Below the pieces are notes generated by a model that worked only from the letters and a program-made list of their open reading frames with translations, did no database searches and was not told where the DNA came from. The translations under genes were made by a program, and so were the position numbers. Positions 56,027-64,000 of a stretch of DNA of 64,000 nt are shown here, one piece after another; the first letter of the stretch is position 1; the number at the start of each line of letters is the position of its first letter. Source of the stretch: Mycoplasma sp. CAG:956 (GTDB taxonomy: Bacteria > Bacillota_I > Bacilli_A > RF39 > UBA660); assembly GCA_000433475.1 (NCBI GenBank), contig HF993108.1, forward strand, positions 40,342 to 104,341, given 5' to 3'.

Positions 56027-56336
56027 TCGTGGGCAAATAAAATGGCAAGCTTTTGAGTCATTATATAAAACTAAAGAAGTAAAAAAAGAATTAGTTAATA
56101 AAAGAAATTACTCAAAAATGCCAGAATTGTCCCCAGACCAATATAATGAGTTAGAAGAAACATTAAAGTGTGCTTATGCACGAAATAGTGCTATTCTTCT
56201 AACTTTTTACCGTTATCCTAAATTTTATCAAATAATAGATAAAATCAAAATGATAGATAATTCTTTAAAAAAAATTTACTTAGAAAGTGGAAAAGTTATT
56301 GATATTAGACAGATAGTTAAGATTGAATTAAAATAA
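56010..56336 (+). CDS. YolD-like protein
   Basis: 108 residues from GTG 56010 (a second GTG at 56019 is also possible). NRGQIKWQAFESL near the start and a central SPDQYNELEETLKCA are typical of YolD-like proteins, which are found beside Y-family polymerases of the UvrX group. Role is probably accessory to translesion synthesis. Confidence 0.78.
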   Translation: MVIVRNRGQIKWQAFESLYKTKEVKKELVNKRNYSKMPELSPDQYNELEETLKCAYARNSAILLTFYRYPKFYQIIDKIKMIDNSLKKIYLESGKVIDIRQIVKIELK

Positions 56337-56482
56337 AAAAGACTATTATTCTTTTATAAAAGAGCTAGTAAAGTTAAAAAAAGACTTATTTTATTAAAAT
56401 TATGCAAAAATAAGTAGAAAACGTTATTTTTTACTTGCAAAAGTACCATCGGTATGATAAGATTAATTTGTTGTTGATGACT

Positions 56483-56559
56483 GGGGGATTAGCTCAGCTG
56501 GCTAGAGCACCTGCCCTGCACGCAGGGGGTCAAGGGTTCGAATCCCTTATCCTCCACCA
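56483..56559 (+). tRNA. tRNA-Ala(UGC)
   Basis: Acceptor GGGGGAT/ATCCTCC, D-arm AGCTCAGCTGGCTAGAGC, anticodon loop CCTGCAC with TGC, T-arm GGGTTCGAATCCC, CCA encoded. The rest of the 330-bp gap 56337-56667 holds only a terminator and a promoter. Confidence 0.97.
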
Positions 56560-56566
56560 GTTAGAT

Positions 56567-56596
56567 TATTAAAGTTCTGTAAAAAGAACTTTTTTT
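56567..56596 (+). terminator. Terminator after tRNA-Ala
   Basis: AAAGTTCT, six-base loop, AGAACTTT and a T run. Confidence 0.85.
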
Positions 56597-56641
56597 GTTA
56601 TTTTAATTGTATTTAACCTGTGGAAATAACGCAAGCTGTGA

Positions 56642-56647
56642 TATAAT
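56642..56647 (+). promoter_or_regulatory. -10 box of the 272-residue protein gene
   Basis: TATAAT, 9 bases before the RBS AAGGAG; the start codon is at 56668. The -35 region is not clear. Confidence 0.4.
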
Positions 56648-56667
56648 CGAGGCAAGGAGAACTGTTT

Positions 56668-57486
56668 ATGAATGAAACTAAAGATTACTATACATTTGCT
56701 GAGATTATAACGAGCTTAAGAAGTAAATATCAGGTATTCTGGAACTTATTAAAAGAAATGGAAAAATGTTTAAAAGTCGAAACAGATGTCACTGATGCAG
56801 ACAGGATAAACACGCAAATTGAATTTGTTTCTCAAGAAAAAGAATCGTCCACTTCTTATCCTTGTAAAATATATGTTTTTGTAAGAAAAAACACCCCATT
56901 AAATGAATTTTTAAGCCAAAAAATTGACAAGTATGTTTATGATAATTATCGATATCCCGCTTATCCATCAGCATTTATTTTAAAAGAAAAAGACTTAAAC
57001 GAATTATCTTTTGAAGATGATACCGAAGAAATTTATCGCCAAGAATCTATTAAAGGTATTAAAATAACTGATCCAGAAAAATTTCAAAGTTTGTATGCTA
57101 AACTAAAAAGTACATACTTATATAATTTGCCAGTTATCGTTATTAAAATAAATAACTTTCAAATGCTTTCTATAGAAGGCTCTGCTATTAGACTTTTTAA
57201 TAATGACGGTGGTAAAAAAAGTTTACTTATCGTTTATGACGGAACTACCGATATTATAAAAATAAGTCGTAATGCTTACTGGAATCCATATTTTATTGAA
57301 CAGTTGTTGAATACAAAAATACCAAAATTTGCCGTTGATAGTCAAATAGCAAACCTTATTGAAAAAGAAGAAAATAAAAGAAAGACAATATCTCTTGATG
57401 ATAAATTAAAATATCATAAAGAATCTTTCCGTTTAGACTACACTCCTAAAAACAGCTTGCACTTAGTAAGACAAAAAAATAAATAA
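56668..57486 (+). CDS. Uncharacterised soluble protein
   Basis: 272 residues, no membrane segment or signal peptide. A helical start (YYTFAEIITSLRSKY) leads into a mixed alpha/beta body with KIYVFVRKNTPLNEF and SLLIVYDGTTDIIKIS. No catalytic motif or family recognised. RBS AAGGAG. Confidence 0.6.
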   Translation: MNETKDYYTFAEIITSLRSKYQVFWNLLKEMEKCLKVETDVTDADRINTQIEFVSQEKESSTSYPCKIYVFVRKNTPLNEFLSQKIDKYVYDNYRYPAYPSAFILKEKDLNELSFEDDTEEIYRQESIKGIKITDPEKFQSLYAKLKSTYLYNLPVIVIKINNFQMLSIEGSAIRLFNNDGGKKSLLIVYDGTTDIIKISRNAYWNPYFIEQLLNTKIPKFAVDSQIANLIEKEENKRKTISLDDKLKYHKESFRLDYTPKNSLHLVRQKNK

Positions 57487-57582
57487 GTCTAATAAGCCAT
57501 AAAAATCCATGAAAAAAATATGACAGAAAGGATTAACCAATATATAGAAATAAACAAAATACATGGTAATAAAAAAGTAAAC

Positions 57583-57588
57583 TCTATA
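57583..57588 (+). promoter_or_regulatory. -10 box of the flavoprotein operon
   Basis: TATAAT 23 bases before the ATG at 57611; the Shine-Dalgarno is poor, so the leader is very short. Confidence 0.4.
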
Positions 57589-57610
57589 ATATTGATTATA
57601 TATAAAAATT

Positions 57611-58810
57611 ATGAAAGTAGGAATTATAGGGGGCGGTGCCTCTGGAATGATGAGTGCTATCCTTCTTAATAGAAATGGAATCGATGTAACTATCATCGAA
57701 AAAAATAGTACTTTAGGAAAAAAGATTTTAATGACTGGTAATGGGCGCTGTAATTATTTTAATGATGAAATAAATATTGATAAATATTATACCAGTGATT
57801 ATGAATTTCTAAAAAAGATACTTAATGAAGAAAATATTATTAAGGCTAAAGACTTTTTAACAAGCATTGGCTTAGTACCAAGAATCAAAAATGGTTATTA
57901 TTATCCAATGAGTAATACGGCAACTTCTGTTTTAAATGCTTTTTTAACTGAAATAAACAATAGAAAAATAAAAGTCATGCTAGATAGTGAAGTAAATAGC
58001 ATTAAAAAGTTAGATAATAAATATCAAGTAATTGTAAATGATAAAAAAATGATATTTGATAAAATAATTATTGCTATTGGTAGTAAAGCTGGTCTAAAAG
58101 AAAATGAAAATTATGCCTTGTTAGCTTCTTTAGGTATAAAAATGACACCTATTTTACCAGCCCTATGTCCTTTAATCTTAAGTGGAAATTTCTTTAACAA
58201 ATGGTCAGGTATTAGAGTTGAAGCAAGTGTTAGTATCTATGAAGATAATAAATTTATTAAAGATGACTTAGGGGAAGTCCAACTTACCGATTATGGTATC
58301 AGTGGTATTTGCGTTATGAATTTAAGTTCCTTAGTCAGTAAAGCTCTATATCAACATAAAAAAGTATCTGTGCATTTAAATTTTCTACCAAATATTAAAA
58401 AAGAAGAAATAGATAACTTTCTAACTAATAGAGATAATACTTTATATCAAAGAACTGTAATTGAATTATTAGAAAGTATTATTCCTTATAAACTTCTTTA
58501 TATCTTAGTTAGCAAATCAGATATTAATAGTAATTGTCATTATAAAAGTTTAACTAAGAAAGAAAAAGATGATTTAATTAGCAATTTAAGTGACTTAACC
58601 CTAGATGTAATAGCTACTAAAGAAATATTTAAAGGACAAGTAGTTACTGGTGGTATACCTCTTAATAGAGTAAAAACTACTTTAGAAGATAAAGAATATA
58701 AAGACCTTTATTATACTGGGGAAATTTTAGATGTTGATGGTGTATGTGGTGGCTTTAACCTTGGCTTTGCTTGGTTATCTAGTATCGTAGTTGGTGATGA
58801 TATATGTTAA
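57611..58810 (+). CDS. HI0933-family FAD-dependent flavoprotein
   Basis: 399 residues. Dinucleotide loop GIIGGGASGMMSA (4-16), IIEKNSTLGKK, the family-specific TGNGRCNYFN (about 43-52), and a C-terminal GEILDVDGVCGGFNLGFAW that closes the FAD site. Such proteins (YhiN-like) bind FAD and NAD(P); the physiological substrate is unknown. It overlaps the next flavoprotein gene by 7 bases. Confidence 0.88.
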   Translation: MKVGIIGGGASGMMSAILLNRNGIDVTIIEKNSTLGKKILMTGNGRCNYFNDEINIDKYYTSDYEFLKKILNEENIIKAKDFLTSIGLVPRIKNGYYYPMSNTATSVLNAFLTEINNRKIKVMLDSEVNSIKKLDNKYQVIVNDKKMIFDKIIIAIGSKAGLKENENYALLASLGIKMTPILPALCPLILSGNFFNKWSGIRVEASVSIYEDNKFIKDDLGEVQLTDYGISGICVMNLSSLVSKALYQHKKVSVHLNFLPNIKKEEIDNFLTNRDNTLYQRTVIELLESIIPYKLLYILVSKSDINSNCHYKSLTKKEKDDLISNLSDLTLDVIATKEIFKGQVVTGGIPLNRVKTTLEDKEYKDLYYTGEILDVDGVCGGFNLGFAWLSSIVVGDDIC

Positions 58811-60399
58811 GAGTAAGAGAAATAAAATTAAGTTTTCAAGATGATAATGAAAATAATTTAAAACTAAGTATTCTAAAAAAATTAAGATTACCTAAAAATT
58901 ATAATTTAACTTATAAAGTAGTTAGAAAATCACTTGATGCCAGAAAAAAGCCAGAAGTTTATTATGTATATGAAATATTATGTACCTTAGATAAAAAAGA
59001 AGAAGCAAGATTACTAAAATTAAATAACAAAGATATAGTTTTAGGAGCAGAGATAAAATATAATTTTAAACCAATAGGTACTGAAAAACTAAAAGATCCT
59101 ATAGTGGTAGTAGGTAGTGGACCTGCTGGTTTATTTGCTAGTTTAAACTTAATAAAAAATGGTTATCCCGTAGTAGTTATTGAACGTGGTTATGAAATTG
59201 CAAAAAGAATTAATGTAGTAGAAGAGTTCTGGCATACTAATAAATTAGATAGCAAGTCTAACATTCAGTTTGGTGAAGGCGGAGCCGGCACATTTTCTGA
59301 TGGTAAGCTTAATACTTTAGTAAATGATAAAGAAGGCAGATACAAATATGTTATGGAAACATTTGCCTTCTTTGGCGCTAATAAAGAAATTACTTATGTA
59401 AATAAGCCTCATATTGGTACTGATGTTTTAAGAACAGTTATTACCAATATGCGAAAAAAACTAGAAACATTAGGAGCAAAATTTTTGTTTGCTACCGAAC
59501 TTACGGATATAAATATTAAAGAAGGTAAAATAGAAAGTATTGTTTTAAATAATAAAGAAATTATGCCATGTTCAGGACTTATTTTAGCTATCGGACATTC
59601 TGCTAGAAATACTTTTTATATGTTAAACAAAAAAGGTCTTGCGATGGAAAATAAGCCTTTTGCTGTTGGATTTCGTATTATGCATTCTCAAAGTTTAATT
59701 GATAAAAATCAATATGGAATCTTAGATAATAGACTACCAGCTGCTTCTTATAAACTTACCTTTAAAGCCAGTAATAATAAAGGAGTTTATAGCTTTTGTA
59801 TGTGTCCTGGTGGTTATGTTGTTAATGCATCAAGTGAACCAAATAGATTGTGTATTAATGGTATGAGTTATTCCAAAAGAGATAGTGGTATTGCCAATAG
59901 TGCCATTATTGTAACGGTTAATGAAACCGATTATGGCACAGTCTTATTTGATGGCATTAAATTTCAAAGAGCTTTAGAAGAAAAAGCTTACTATTTAGGT
60001 AAGGGCTTAATTCCTATAGAAACCTATGGTGATTATAAAAATAATAAAAAACCACAAAATCTCGGTACTTTAGAACCAAAAATAAAAGGAAAATATAATA
60101 TAGCTAACTTAAATGAACTTTTACCCAATAACTTAAATGTAGCTTTAAAAGAAGGCATCGAAAATTTTGATAAAAAAATAAAAGGCTTTGCTGATAATAA
60201 TGCTTTACTTTGTGGCATTGAAGCAAGAACTTCTAGTCCAATTAGAATAATTAGAAATGAACACTATGAGTCTAATATTGTTGGCATTTATCCATGTGGC
60301 GAAGGCGCAGGATATGCTGGTGGCATTACAAGTGCTGCTATCGATGGACTTAAAGTAAGTGAAGCTATAATGAATAAATTTAAGCCATTAGAAAAATAA
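58804..60399 (+). CDS. FAD-dependent dehydrogenase-like flavoprotein (COG2509 type)
   Basis: 531 residues. An N-terminal domain of about 95 residues with KVVRKSLDARKKPEVYYVY precedes the FAD loop VVVGSGPAGLFASL (about 101-114), FGEGGAGTFSDGKL (about 158-171) and a C-terminal PCGEGAGYAGGITSAAIDG. It pairs with the preceding flavoprotein in one operon. Reaction unknown. Confidence 0.87.
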   Translation: MLRVREIKLSFQDDNENNLKLSILKKLRLPKNYNLTYKVVRKSLDARKKPEVYYVYEILCTLDKKEEARLLKLNNKDIVLGAEIKYNFKPIGTEKLKDPIVVVGSGPAGLFASLNLIKNGYPVVVIERGYEIAKRINVVEEFWHTNKLDSKSNIQFGEGGAGTFSDGKLNTLVNDKEGRYKYVMETFAFFGANKEITYVNKPHIGTDVLRTVITNMRKKLETLGAKFLFATELTDINIKEGKIESIVLNNKEIMPCSGLILAIGHSARNTFYMLNKKGLAMENKPFAVGFRIMHSQSLIDKNQYGILDNRLPAASYKLTFKASNNKGVYSFCMCPGGYVVNASSEPNRLCINGMSYSKRDSGIANSAIIVTVNETDYGTVLFDGIKFQRALEEKAYYLGKGLIPIETYGDYKNNKKPQNLGTLEPKIKGKYNIANLNELLPNNLNVALKEGIENFDKKIKGFADNNALLCGIEARTSSPIRIIRNEHYESNIVGIYPCGEGAGYAGGITSAAIDGLKVSEAIMNKFKPLEK

Positions 60400-60505
60400 G
60401 TAATGCTTGCTTGATCTAATGAATAACCATAATTAAAAAAGATGAATTAGCTATAAAAACTGAGCTAATTATAAAAGATAAAACAAAAAGGGGAGTAAAA
60501 TAAAA

Positions 60506-62290
60506 ATGGAAACAATAGATATTTTAGATAAACTAATTGAGTATGATAGTAGCCCTCTTACTTTAGAAAATAATCAGGAGTTGTTTTCTAAATTCTTTCT
60601 TCATGACATGTCAATAAGATATGGCGGCAAAAAAGTAATAAATATTTATAATTATCTTTTATCTTTAAATAAACCTGAAGCTTTACATTATGTCTATTTA
60701 CAAATATTTAATGATTTTAATTATTATGAACAATATGTAACCCAAAGTATTTATATGAATGTAACAAAGGCCAATGATTTATATGTTGATACTCTAGAAG
60801 AATTAATTGAATATTACAATCTATTAAAAAGTTATGCCTCAAAATATGACATTTCTAATTTAATAAATGAGAACCAATTTGTAAGAGATTATACCGGAAC
60901 AATGATGATTCTTCTTAATAAGGGTTTCTTTAAGATAAGTTCTGAAAATATTAAAAAAATGATTAACTATATTAAAGATAATTCTTATTTACAAAATGTG
61001 CTTATTAAGTGCTATAACGATTTTAAATTTCTTGACCAAGAATACATAATAGATTACGTCAAAAGATTTTTAATTAATGCTGATTTGATTGCTGATCTTA
61101 ATAATGATTATTTACTAATGACCATGAAAGGAGGCTGGATTAAGGATAAGAATCTTTTCTTAAAAATATTAGATAAAATAAATATTAATTTTTTAGATTT
61201 AATCTTGGATAATGGAGTCTCATCATTCGTTGATATTTTAGAGTTAACTTTTCCTAATATTAATGATCGTATCGAAATATTTCAGAAGTTTTATCAAAAA
61301 TTTTTAGAAGTCCAAGAATATTCATATTTATTAACCTTCATAGTTGGTGATAAACGCAGCAAAGATTATGTTTTGGATGAAGAAGAAAAACTAATTTTAA
61401 ACAAAAATTGTCTTTATTATCCGATGTACACCGTTGATGAAGATATAGAATATTTTCTTTCTACTAATCCACAAGGACTATTGTTAGCCAATTTAAAAGA
61501 AAATTTAAAAAGGAATGATTGGAGTAAAGAAACTAATCAAAAAGTAAGAGAACAAACTAAAAAGACTAGTGATTTATGTTTGCATTCTGAAACGGTCATT
61601 CCGTTATTTAATTTGTTATTTAAACATCGTACAGGAAAATTAACTTTCATTCATCTTTTTGCTGCTCTTAAAAGAATGATAATCGAATATTTACATGATG
61701 ATTCGGTTATTGTTTATTTAACCCGTCTTGAAGGCGAGTATGGCGCTTCGGCTCCCGAAGATGGAATTATTAAAATTAATGTTTCAAGTGTTAAAAAAAT
61801 GTTTGAGTGCAACAACTACGAAGAAAATCCTGAGGCCATCCATATTTTAGATACAGTATTTCATGAAGCAAGACACATAATGCAACATCGCTTAATGCAA
61901 AAAAAAGATATGAGTCCCGAAATTTATGAGCAATATAAAGAAGAAGTTTTAAAAAGTTTAAATGTTGATTATTATAATAAAAATTATAAAGAAACTTTAA
62001 GCGAGATTGATGCCAGACTTACTGGGGCTAAAATGGTCGTTGATTTTTTAAAAGAATATTATCCTTATATGATAAATTGTATTAAGTATTATGATGCTAT
62101 AGTAAAAAAAGAAGAAGAAAGAATAATTCATAAAAAGAATGTCTTAGAGTTAGCAGATGATGTAACAGTTGATGAGGCTTTAGAAAAAATAATTGCTGTT
62201 AATCCCAAATTACTCGAAAAATATCCTGGCTTGCAAAGAGAATACGAGTTAGACGGAACAAAAAAAGAAAAAATTAATCATCATTTATAG
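60506..62290 (+). CDS. Large helical protein with HExxH zinc-peptidase-like motif
   Basis: 594 residues. A helical repeat-like N-terminal two thirds has no known motif. His453-Glu454-Ala-Arg-His457 (VFHEARHIMQHR) is followed about 43 residues later by Glu500 in ETLSEIDARLTG, the spacing of gluzincin-type metallopeptidases. No signal peptide or membrane helix, so it is probably cytosolic. Family not recognised. RBS AAGGGGAG. Confidence 0.6.
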   Translation: METIDILDKLIEYDSSPLTLENNQELFSKFFLHDMSIRYGGKKVINIYNYLLSLNKPEALHYVYLQIFNDFNYYEQYVTQSIYMNVTKANDLYVDTLEELIEYYNLLKSYASKYDISNLINENQFVRDYTGTMMILLNKGFFKISSENIKKMINYIKDNSYLQNVLIKCYNDFKFLDQEYIIDYVKRFLINADLIADLNNDYLLMTMKGGWIKDKNLFLKILDKININFLDLILDNGVSSFVDILELTFPNINDRIEIFQKFYQKFLEVQEYSYLLTFIVGDKRSKDYVLDEEEKLILNKNCLYYPMYTVDEDIEYFLSTNPQGLLLANLKENLKRNDWSKETNQKVREQTKKTSDLCLHSETVIPLFNLLFKHRTGKLTFIHLFAALKRMIIEYLHDDSVIVYLTRLEGEYGASAPEDGIIKINVSSVKKMFECNNYEENPEAIHILDTVFHEARHIMQHRLMQKKDMSPEIYEQYKEEVLKSLNVDYYNKNYKETLSEIDARLTGAKMVVDFLKEYYPYMINCIKYYDAIVKKEEERIIHKKNVLELADDVTVDEALEKIIAVNPKLLEKYPGLQREYELDGTKKEKINHHL

Positions 62291-62308
62291 TAAACTTTTA
62301 AATAAAAC

Positions 62309-62370
62309 AAAAAAACTAAATAAGAAAAAATAACACTCAGCAAGTTAAATAATCTTATTTAGTTTTTCTT
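62309..62370. terminator. Bidirectional terminator between converging genes
   Basis: AAAAACTAAATAAG and CTTATTTAGTTTTT arms around a long loop. Confidence 0.7.
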
Positions 62371-62434
62371 TTAGTCAATAATTTTCATTTTTATAATTGG
62401 TTTATATCTTTTTTAGTCTGCTTTAGTAAAATTA

Positions 62435-62932
62435 TTATCTTCTATTAAAATGATATTGATTACCTTCAAAATAAGTATAGCCAGCATTAAGAATGGCTTT
62501 TTTACTTCTAATATTTTCATCTTTAATACTTGCTACAATAAAGGAAATTGTAGGATACATTTCTAAAAGTTTAATACTTATTTCTCTTTCAAGAGTTTGA
62601 CCAAGGTGCTTGTTTTGATATCTTGGAATAATTCCTAGACAAATTTCAATTTCATCTGGTAGCATCTTGCCATCAATTTCCTCTAATGGGTGAAAATTAG
62701 TAAATAGTATACCTATTGGATTGTTCATATAATAGATAACATAAGTATTTGAAATACCATCATCTTTGTTTCTTATTAAATTATTTGCAATGAAGTCATC
62801 TAAATTAGAACATATCTCAGAGGCATCTTTAAATTTTTTTAGAATATCTTTAATGTTTAAATGTTCTGGATTTAAAACATCATAAACTTTAAAGCAAAAA
62901 TTATCGGTAATTATTTCTTTATTGGTTGACAT
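62435..62932 (-). CDS. GNAT-family acetyltransferase
   Basis: 165 residues. The acetyl-CoA motif lies at CLGIIPRYQNKHLGQTLERE (motif A, with QxxGxG in altered form) and the C-terminal part has KAILNAGYTYFEGNQY. GNAT enzymes move an acetyl group to an amine; the substrate is unknown. A GAAAG Shine-Dalgarno lies upstream. Confidence 0.75.
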   Translation of the reverse strand: MSTNKEIITDNFCFKVYDVLNPEHLNIKDILKKFKDASEICSNLDDFIANNLIRNKDDGISNTYVIYYMNNPIGILFTNFHPLEEIDGKMLPDEIEICLGIIPRYQNKHLGQTLEREISIKLLEMYPTISFIVASIKDENIRSKKAILNAGYTYFEGNQYHFNRR

Positions 62933-63136
62933 AGCATACCCGCTTTCTTTCTAACAATACTATAACACACTATGATAGAAAGTGTAAAAAACAATAAGTA
63001 TAGAAGTAAGACTTACTAAAGTTAATTAAAAATATTTTAAGTTAAGGATACATACGGAAATACTAATACTATAAGTATAAGGACAATAGAACCAAAAAGC
63101 ATAAAAAAACTAGGCTAAAACCTAGTAATAATCAAA

Positions 63137-63213
63137 TGGTAGCGACGGGGAGATTCGAACTCTCGACCTGCCGGGTATGAACCGGATGCTCTAGCCAGCT
63201 GAGCTACATCGCC
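63137..63213 (-). tRNA. tRNA-Met(CAU), elongator type
   Basis: Minus strand: 5' GGCGATGTAGCTCAGC, anticodon stem-loop CCGGTTCATACCCGG with CAT, T-arm GAGTTCGAATCTC, encoded CCA. The GGCG start and the T-arm fit the elongator; a tRNA-Ile2 modified by TilS is less likely. The remaining gap 62933-63333 shows only AT-rich sequence. Confidence 0.9.
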
Positions 63214-63342
63214 ATTTTTTCCTGACACTTTTTAATTATAGCAAAACTTTTCTTTTTTTGTCAATAAAAACTTGCATTTTTTTTCTAAATAGACTATAAT
63301 TTAGATATATTTGCCTTATGGGGAAACGGAACGGTGATAAAT

Positions 63343-63948
63343 TTGGAACATTATTTTACAAATAACGAAAACTTAAAAAGTGAATTACGCACAATAAGTT
63401 ACGAAGTAAATAATGTTCCTTTTTTATTTACTTCAGATAATGGCGTTTTTTCTAAGGATAAAATAGATTTTGGCAGTCTAAATTTAGTTAAAGTTCTTCT
63501 TGAAAATTATGATAAAAAGAACGTTAATGCTTTAGATGTTGGATGTGGTTACGGTTTTATTGGAATTAGCCTTTCCAAACTACTTGATAGCAAGTTTGAT
63601 ATGGTCGATGTTAATAACCGAGCAATTCATTTAGCCAACATGAATATTAAGAACAATAAGGTGGATGCAAAAGCCTTTTATAGCGATGCTTTAAGTAGTA
63701 TCGATAAAAATTATGATTTGATTGTAACAAATCCTCCTATAAGGGCAGGGAAAGTAGTAGTGGAAAAGATACTACTTGATTCGTTAAAACATTTAAATGA
63801 TGACGGCGAATTGTGGTTTGTTATAAGAAAAGATCAAGGAGCCAAGAGTATAATTAATCTACTAAAACCCAACTATGATGTAAATCTAGTTGAAAAGTGC
63901 AAAGGTTTTTACGTAATTAAGGCTAAAAATGTTGACAAGGCTAGATAA
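63343..63948 (+). CDS. RsmC-like class I SAM-dependent methyltransferase
   Basis: About 201 residues from TTG 63343 (GGAACGG nine bases before); GTG 63334 is the alternative. The start MEHYFTNNENL, SAM loop ALDVGCGYGFIGISLSK, VDVNNRAIHLANMN and the amino-group motif NPPIRAGK match small RsmC-type enzymes that methylate guanine in 16S rRNA. Length matches the single-domain Gram-positive form. Confidence 0.88.
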   Translation: MEHYFTNNENLKSELRTISYEVNNVPFLFTSDNGVFSKDKIDFGSLNLVKVLLENYDKKNVNALDVGCGYGFIGISLSKLLDSKFDMVDVNNRAIHLANMNIKNNKVDAKAFYSDALSSIDKNYDLIVTNPPIRAGKVVVEKILLDSLKHLNDDGELWFVIRKDQGAKSIINLLKPNYDVNLVEKCKGFYVIKAKNVDKAR

Positions 63949-64000
63949 ATTTTATAAAATCGAAAATTGTTGACGTATTTAAAAGGTACTCAAAAAATAT

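Noticed and set aside
1..64000. Mycoplasma genetic code (TGA as Trp)
   Set aside because: TGA ends genes in tight operon overlaps, and conserved Trp positions use TGG.

Overview
The window is about 64 kb of very AT-rich DNA. It has short intergenic gaps, Shine-Dalgarno start sites, TTGACA/TATAAT-type promoters and rho-independent terminators. TGA is used as a stop (for example in the ATGA/GTGA overlaps inside the ATPase operon) and Trp is TGG, so this is genetic code 11 and not the mycoplasma code. The gene set (RNase J family, RDD, SNF2-SWIM helicase, YolD with a Y-family polymerase, GtrA/GT2, MATE) fits a low-GC Bacillota, possibly one of the small-genome gut Bacilli near the Mollicutes. 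That placement is inference.

Layout. 1-10.7 kb: a truncated tRNA-Leu, a membrane thioredoxin, a MATE/cytidylate-kinase fusion, an RNase J paralogue with a degenerate metal site, a decayed phage-like patch (ORF6N and HTH remnants) ending at a DUF1016/YhcG nuclease, RmuC, and a GT-C type membrane protein. 10.7-18.9 kb: an accessory diversification island. It has a tyrosine recombinase, a 25-bp inverted-repeat pair flanking a small segment that carries outward promoters, a surface protein with a DUF6273/C-type-lectin-like C-terminus, and five ~380-390-nt units downstream. Each unit has its own -10 box, 5' hairpin, a 111-114-bp copy of the lectin 3' coding segment, a conserved structured tail and a terminator. 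Two Rpn-type PD-(D/E)XK nuclease genes lie divergently beside units. Substitutions between the gene and its closest unit fall mainly at adenines of the unit, as in diversity-generating retroelements (DGRs), but no reverse transcriptase is present in the window.

18.9-41.7 kb: one long operon under a perfect consensus promoter. It encodes an F1-like ATPase (alpha, gamma, beta and epsilon-like, plus a c-like proteolipid and a b/delta-like fusion) interleaved with membrane-anchored extracellular proteins of 1786, 498, 244 and 3265 residues. The c-like subunit lacks the ion-binding carboxylate and no a subunit is visible, so the complex probably does not make ATP. It may couple ATP hydrolysis to giant surface proteins, as in the mycoplasma F1-like ATPases linked to gliding and to the MIB-MIP immunoglobulin system.

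41.8-46.2 kb: a surface glycosylation cluster (GtrA, GalE, GT2, a GT-C-like membrane protein). 46.3-64 kb: mainly housekeeping or conserved genes: methyltransferases, SNF2 helicase, RDD protein, an LppM-like lipoprotein, a P-loop kinase-like gene with an early stop, Y-family polymerase with YolD, tRNA-Ala, two flavoproteins, an HExxH protein, a GNAT acetyltransferase, tRNA-Met and an RsmC-like methyltransferase.

The two systems most worth following are the phase-variable, DGR-like island and the F1-like ATPase/giant surface protein operon. They are adjacent and both act on the cell surface.
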